Source: Pseudomonadota bacterium
Lineage (GTDB): Bacteria > Pseudomonadota > Gammaproteobacteria > Burkholderiales > SG8-39
Assembly: GCA_021847125.1 (NCBI GenBank)
Contig: JAJZUK010000044.1
Coordinates: forward strand, 1 to 7,742
Reading direction: 5' to 3'
DNA: 7,742 nucleotides
The notes below the pieces were generated by a model, which was not told where the DNA came from, searched no databases, and saw only the letters and a program-made list of their open reading frames with translations. The position numbers and the translations under genes were made by a program. This document shows positions 5,038-7,742 of the stretch, piece by piece. How positions within the stretch are numbered: position 1 is the first letter of the stretch; every line of letters begins with the position of its first letter.

Positions 5038-5882
5038 CGCAATTCGAAGCCTAGCGCCTGCATCATGGCGCGCATGCGCTCGCGCCCGTTGAGTCCTTTG
5101 ATGCTGCCCATGCGCGCGAGCAGCCGGCCGGTCCAGTTGATGTCGCCCATGCCTTGGGCGCGGGAAAATTCGGCCAGCGTCGCGTCGTAGGTTTCGATCA
5201 ATTTGGTCTCGGCCGGGTGCGGCGTGTAGCGCTCGCGGAAGACCACCACCTGCTGCGGCAGGCGCGGCTTGATTTCGGAGCGGCGCGCCGGGTCCTCGCG
5301 GCCGACGCACATGCCGAACAGCGCCATCGCCCGCGGCGGCAGGCCGAGTTCGGCCGCGACGCGCTCCGGATCGTTGCGCAGCGCGCCGACATAGCAGGTG
5401 CCCAGCCCCAGCGATTCGGCGGCGACCGCGGCGTTCTGCGCCGCGAGCCCGGCGTCGATGGCGGCGACCACGAAGGATTCCAGATAGGCGCAGCCTTCCA
5501 TCTTGCGGCCGCGCGCCGCGGCGACGCGGTCCGCGCGCGACAGGTCGGCGATCCATACGAGGAACAGCGGCGCCTGTTCCACGTGCGCCTGTCCGCCCGC
5601 GACTTGCGCCAACACCGCCTTGCGGCCGGCGTCCTCGACCGCGATCACGCTCCGGAGCTGCAGATTGGACGAACTCGGCGCCGACTGCGCCGCCGCCACC
5701 AGCGTTTCGAGCGTGCCGGGCGGCAGGGCGTCGGGACGAAACGCGCGCACCGTCCGGTGCGCGAGCAGCCCGCGCAGCGCGGCGTTGAGTTTGCCCGCAG
5801 CCGGTGCGGCAGCGGCGCCGTAGCGCGCCTGCAGCAGGGACATGTCGGTGGTTTCCGGATTGACGCTATCGGTATCGGACAT
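5034..5882 (-). CDS. Nitroreductase-family FMN-dependent NAD(P)H oxidoreductase (NfsA/Frp-like)
   Basis: This 282-residue flavoenzyme belongs to the nitroreductase superfamily. Such enzymes are homodimers binding FMN and reduce nitroaromatics, quinones or flavins with NAD(P)H in the cytosol. The N-terminal FMN phosphate-binding segment is AHRTVRAFRPDALP (41-54: H42, R43, R46), followed by AAAQSAPSSSNLQLRSV (63-79), the usual FMN-ring and dimer-interface region. GLAAQNAAVAAESLGLGTCY (145-164) with GALRN is the conserved second half of the fold. Residues 185-208 and the tail resemble the NfsA/Frp subgroup more than the NfsB one. It has about 30 extra N-terminal residues compared with NfsA. The first ATG is preferred over Met14 because GAGGAG lies three bases before it. 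It is divergent from the FAD oxidoreductase, with which it may share control. The physiological substrate cannot be told from sequence. Confidence 0.88.
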   Translation of the reverse strand: MSDTDSVNPETTDMSLLQARYGAAAAPAAGKLNAALRGLLAHRTVRAFRPDALPPGTLETLVAAAQSAPSSSNLQLRSVIAVEDAGRKAVLAQVAGGQAHVEQAPLFLVWIADLSRADRVAAARGRKMEGCAYLESFVVAAIDAGLAAQNAAVAAESLGLGTCYVGALRNDPERVAAELGLPPRAMALFGMCVGREDPARRSEIKPRLPQQVVVFRERYTPHPAETKLIETYDATLAEFSRAQGMGDINWTGRLLARMGSIKGLNGRERMRAMMQALGFELR

Positions 5883-6006
5883 AAGCTCCTCGAGGATAGA
5901 ATTTCCGCTGCGTCGAATCGCGGTGATCGATGCCGGCGGGCCGCGAATCCGGCAGAAATCACGGGCCGCATGCCGCTGCGCCCACGGCCGGCGGATGCTC
6001 TCCGTA

Positions 6007-6044
6007 ATTCGCTAAGCGAATGATTTATTTGAACTGCGAATGAT
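6007..6044. promoter_or_regulatory. Inverted and direct repeats in the divergent control region
   Basis: A perfect 15-base palindrome (ATTCGCT-A-AGCGAAT, 6007-6021) overlaps a nine-base direct repeat GCGAATGAT found at 6016-6024 and 6036-6044, exactly 20 bases apart. That puts both copies on the same face of the helix. The site lies between the divergent nitroreductase and flavoprotein starts, in the only AT-leaning part of the gap. It is a likely binding site for a regulator encoded outside the window, and I did not find a convincing -35/-10 pair beside it. The remainder of 5883-6130 is GC-rich without other clear signals. Confidence 0.45.
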
Positions 6045-6130
6045 GCTAATCTAGCGCGCGACGCCTTGTCAATGCGCCATGAAGCGCGCAACCGCAAGGC
6101 ATTCGAACCCTGATTGCGAACCCGGAGACT

Positions 6131-7618
6131 ATGATCGTGCGACAGCCGTGGCTACCCGAAAAATGGGACAGGGAGGCGGACGTGGTGGTGGTCGGATTCG
6201 GCGGCGCGGGTGCGGCCACCGCGATTACGGCACACGACCTGGGCGCCTCGGTGCTGATGCTGGAGAAAGCGCCCGAGGGCGAGGAGGGCGGCAACACCCG
6301 CGTGGCCGCGCAGGGCTATCTCAACGTGTCCGACGTGGACCACGCCGTCACCTACCTTGAAGCGATGAGCGGTCCGTTCAAGGTGCCGCGGGAAATGGTG
6401 CGGGTGTGGGCCGAAGAGCTGAGCCGGAACAACGACTGGCTCGCGAGCATAGGCGGCGATCCGCAGGAGCACCAGTTCCCGCCCGCGGGCGTCGAGTTTC
6501 CCGAGCTCCCCGGCTCGGACTGCGTGCACAAGTTTCACCACGGCGACATCCTGGGCTATTCGAATACGTGGAACTTCTTCGAGCGCGCGGTGAAGCAGCG
6601 GGCGATAGACATTCTCTACGAAGCGCCGGGGCGGGCGCTGATCCAGGACGGCGTGACCAGGGAAATCCTCGGCATCCGCGCCGAGCACAAAGGCAAGCCG
6701 ATATACATCAAAGCGCGCAAGGCCGTGGTGCTCACCTGCGGCGGTTTCGAAAACAACCAGGAAATGATCCGCAACTACCTGCCCGGCCTGCCCTATTGCT
6801 ACACCTCGGGCACGCCCTACAACGAGGGCGACGGCGTCACCATGGGCCTGACCGTGGGGGCCGACCTGTGGCACATGAACAACTACGCCGGCCCGTCGAT
6901 GGCGCTGAAGGTGCCCGAATACAAGACCACGTTTTCGATGACGCCGCTGCATTTCGGCCACGAGCAGGCCGGCGGCATGGTCGTGGTCGGGCCCGACGCG
7001 CAGCGCTTCACCGACGAAAAGCTCAGGACCCTGCATGGCAAGATCAAGAAGAACGGCCGCTGGGTGCCGTCGCCCGCGCCTTGTCCGATGTTCATGGTGT
7101 TCGATCACGCGCTATTCACCGCCGGCCCGCTTTACGACAAGAAACCCGTCATGGGCTGGGGGCGGATCATCGAGCGCTATGACTGGAGCGAGGACAATTG
7201 CGCCGAGCTGGCGCGCGGCTGGATCAAGCGCGCCGGGAGCCTCGCGGCCCTGGCCGATGCCGTCGGATTGAATCCGCCCGCGCTCGAAGCCTGCGTCGGA
7301 CGCTGGAACGAGCACTGCGCCAGCAGCAAGGACCCGGATTTCGGCCGCAGCAAAATGCTGATTCCGCTCTCGCAGGCGCCGTTTTATGCGATCGAACTTT
7401 CCCCGTCCATGCTCAACACCCAAGGCGGGCCGCGGCGCAACGAGCGCGGGCAGATCGTGCGGCCGGACAGCACGCCCATTGGGCGGCTCTACAGCGCGGG
7501 CGAACTCGGATCGATATACAGCTACCTGTACCAGGGCACCGGCAACATCGGCGAATGCTTCGCGTTCGGCCGCATCTGCGCGCGCAATGCGGTGGCCGAA
7601 GCGCGCTGGGATGAATAA
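6131..7618 (+). CDS. FAD-dependent oxidoreductase, fumarate reductase/3-ketosteroid dehydrogenase-like
   Basis: This 495-residue protein belongs to the FAD_binding_2 group, which includes fumarate reductase flavoproteins, urocanate reductase and 3-ketosteroid delta1-dehydrogenases; members add or remove hydrogens across an activated C-C bond. The FAD-binding Rossmann motif is VVVGFGGAGAATA (19-31), with E45 at the end of the second strand for the ribose. GGNTRVAAQG (53-62) is the conserved segment contacting the flavin, followed by GDGVTMGLTVGADL (233-246). The C-terminal FAD-binding end is GRLYSAGELGSIYSYLY (451-467) with GTGNIGECFAFGRICARNA (469-487). There is no signal peptide, heme motif or iron-sulfur motif, so it is probably a soluble single-component enzyme. 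GGAG three bases before the ATG supports the start. It is divergent from the nitroreductase gene. I cannot name the substrate; steroid, aromatic or unsaturated acid substrates are all possible. Confidence 0.88.
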   Translation: MIVRQPWLPEKWDREADVVVVGFGGAGAATAITAHDLGASVLMLEKAPEGEEGGNTRVAAQGYLNVSDVDHAVTYLEAMSGPFKVPREMVRVWAEELSRNNDWLASIGGDPQEHQFPPAGVEFPELPGSDCVHKFHHGDILGYSNTWNFFERAVKQRAIDILYEAPGRALIQDGVTREILGIRAEHKGKPIYIKARKAVVLTCGGFENNQEMIRNYLPGLPYCYTSGTPYNEGDGVTMGLTVGADLWHMNNYAGPSMALKVPEYKTTFSMTPLHFGHEQAGGMVVVGPDAQRFTDEKLRTLHGKIKKNGRWVPSPAPCPMFMVFDHALFTAGPLYDKKPVMGWGRIIERYDWSEDNCAELARGWIKRAGSLAALADAVGLNPPALEACVGRWNEHCASSKDPDFGRSKMLIPLSQAPFYAIELSPSMLNTQGGPRRNERGQIVRPDSTPIGRLYSAGELGSIYSYLYQGTGNIGECFAFGRICARNAVAEARWDE

Positions 7619-7742
7619 TCTTACTGCGTCAATAAAGATATGTTCATTGATTGGTTCTCCCGCAGCACGGGCAATGAGGCAGGCGCACGGCGAGGGCGCG
7701 TGCGATGGCCAAGCGTAACGTCGGGATCGAGTCGGGCACGTG
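7619..7742. other. No supported gene at the right edge
   Basis: The first 40 bases after the flavoprotein stop are AT-leaning (including AATAAAGATATGTTCATTGA) and could hold a weak terminator or a promoter, but no good GC stem with a T-run is present. An ATG at 7705 is open to the edge for only 12 codons and lacks a ribosome binding site. On the minus strand a frame entering from the edge ends near 7643, with no recognisable protein. Confidence 0.5.

Noticed and set aside
5154..6023. 289-codon plus-strand ORF opposite the nitroreductase
   Set aside because: Arg-rich shadow ORF; it runs across the control region and ignores the clear minus-strand gene and its ribosome binding site.
6152..7108. 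318-codon minus-strand ORF opposite the FAD oxidoreductase
   Set aside because: His/Arg/Val-rich antisense shadow of a gene with unmistakable FAD motifs on the plus strand.
7705..7742. ATG opening a reading frame into the right edge
   Set aside because: Only 12 codons are visible, with no ribosome binding site and no recognisable sequence.

Overview
The window is GC-rich, tightly packed and bacterial. Gene style (GC-biased codons, mostly ATG starts, sigma70-like promoters in the few AT-rich gaps) suggests a proteobacterium, perhaps a betaproteobacterium, but there is no rRNA or marker gene to fix the taxon. The left 60% is an accessory defence-type region. The right 40% looks like ordinary redox metabolism.

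Left region (1-4711). A 65-codon gene on the minus strand (32-229) lies divergent from a broken copy of the start of a type I methyltransferase gene, hsdM (283-387). The complete hsdM lies at 3215-4711. Its first 96 bases match the broken copy at 88 of 96 positions, so the two are direct repeats offset by 2,932 bases. Between them sit a DUF429/RNase H-like protein (380-1186), whose start codon overlaps the end of the hsdM fragment, and a type IV toxin-antitoxin pair of the AbiE kind: an AbiEi-like regulator (1332-2393) and an AbiEii-like nucleotidyltransferase (2365-3204). The regulator has a PD-(D/E)xK-like N-terminal part as well as a winged helix. hsdM follows the toxin gene by 10 bases, so it is probably read from the TA operon. 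No hsdS or hsdR is present.

The strongest unexplained structure is in the 145-base gap ahead of the AbiEi-like gene (1187-1331). It holds six TGGACA/TGTCCA half-sites arranged as a mirror-symmetric array: start-to-start spacings are 13, 17, 40, 17 and 13, and orientations are + - - + + -. One of its two palindromes lies between the -35 and -10 of a candidate promoter. This looks like a duplicated, inverted operator for autoregulation of the TA operon, which would also control hsdM.

Middle (4712-5037). After hsdM comes a gap with a good sigma70-like promoter (4760-4788), followed by a 55-codon cysteine-rich ORF (4870-5037). Its stop codon overlaps the stop codon of the next gene on the other strand.

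Right region (5034-7742). A nitroreductase-family flavoenzyme (minus, 5034-5882) and an FAD-dependent fumarate-reductase/ketosteroid-dehydrogenase-like oxidoreductase (plus, 6131-7618) are divergent. They share a 248-base control region with an inverted repeat and a 20-base-spaced direct repeat. The last 124 bases hold no gene I can support.
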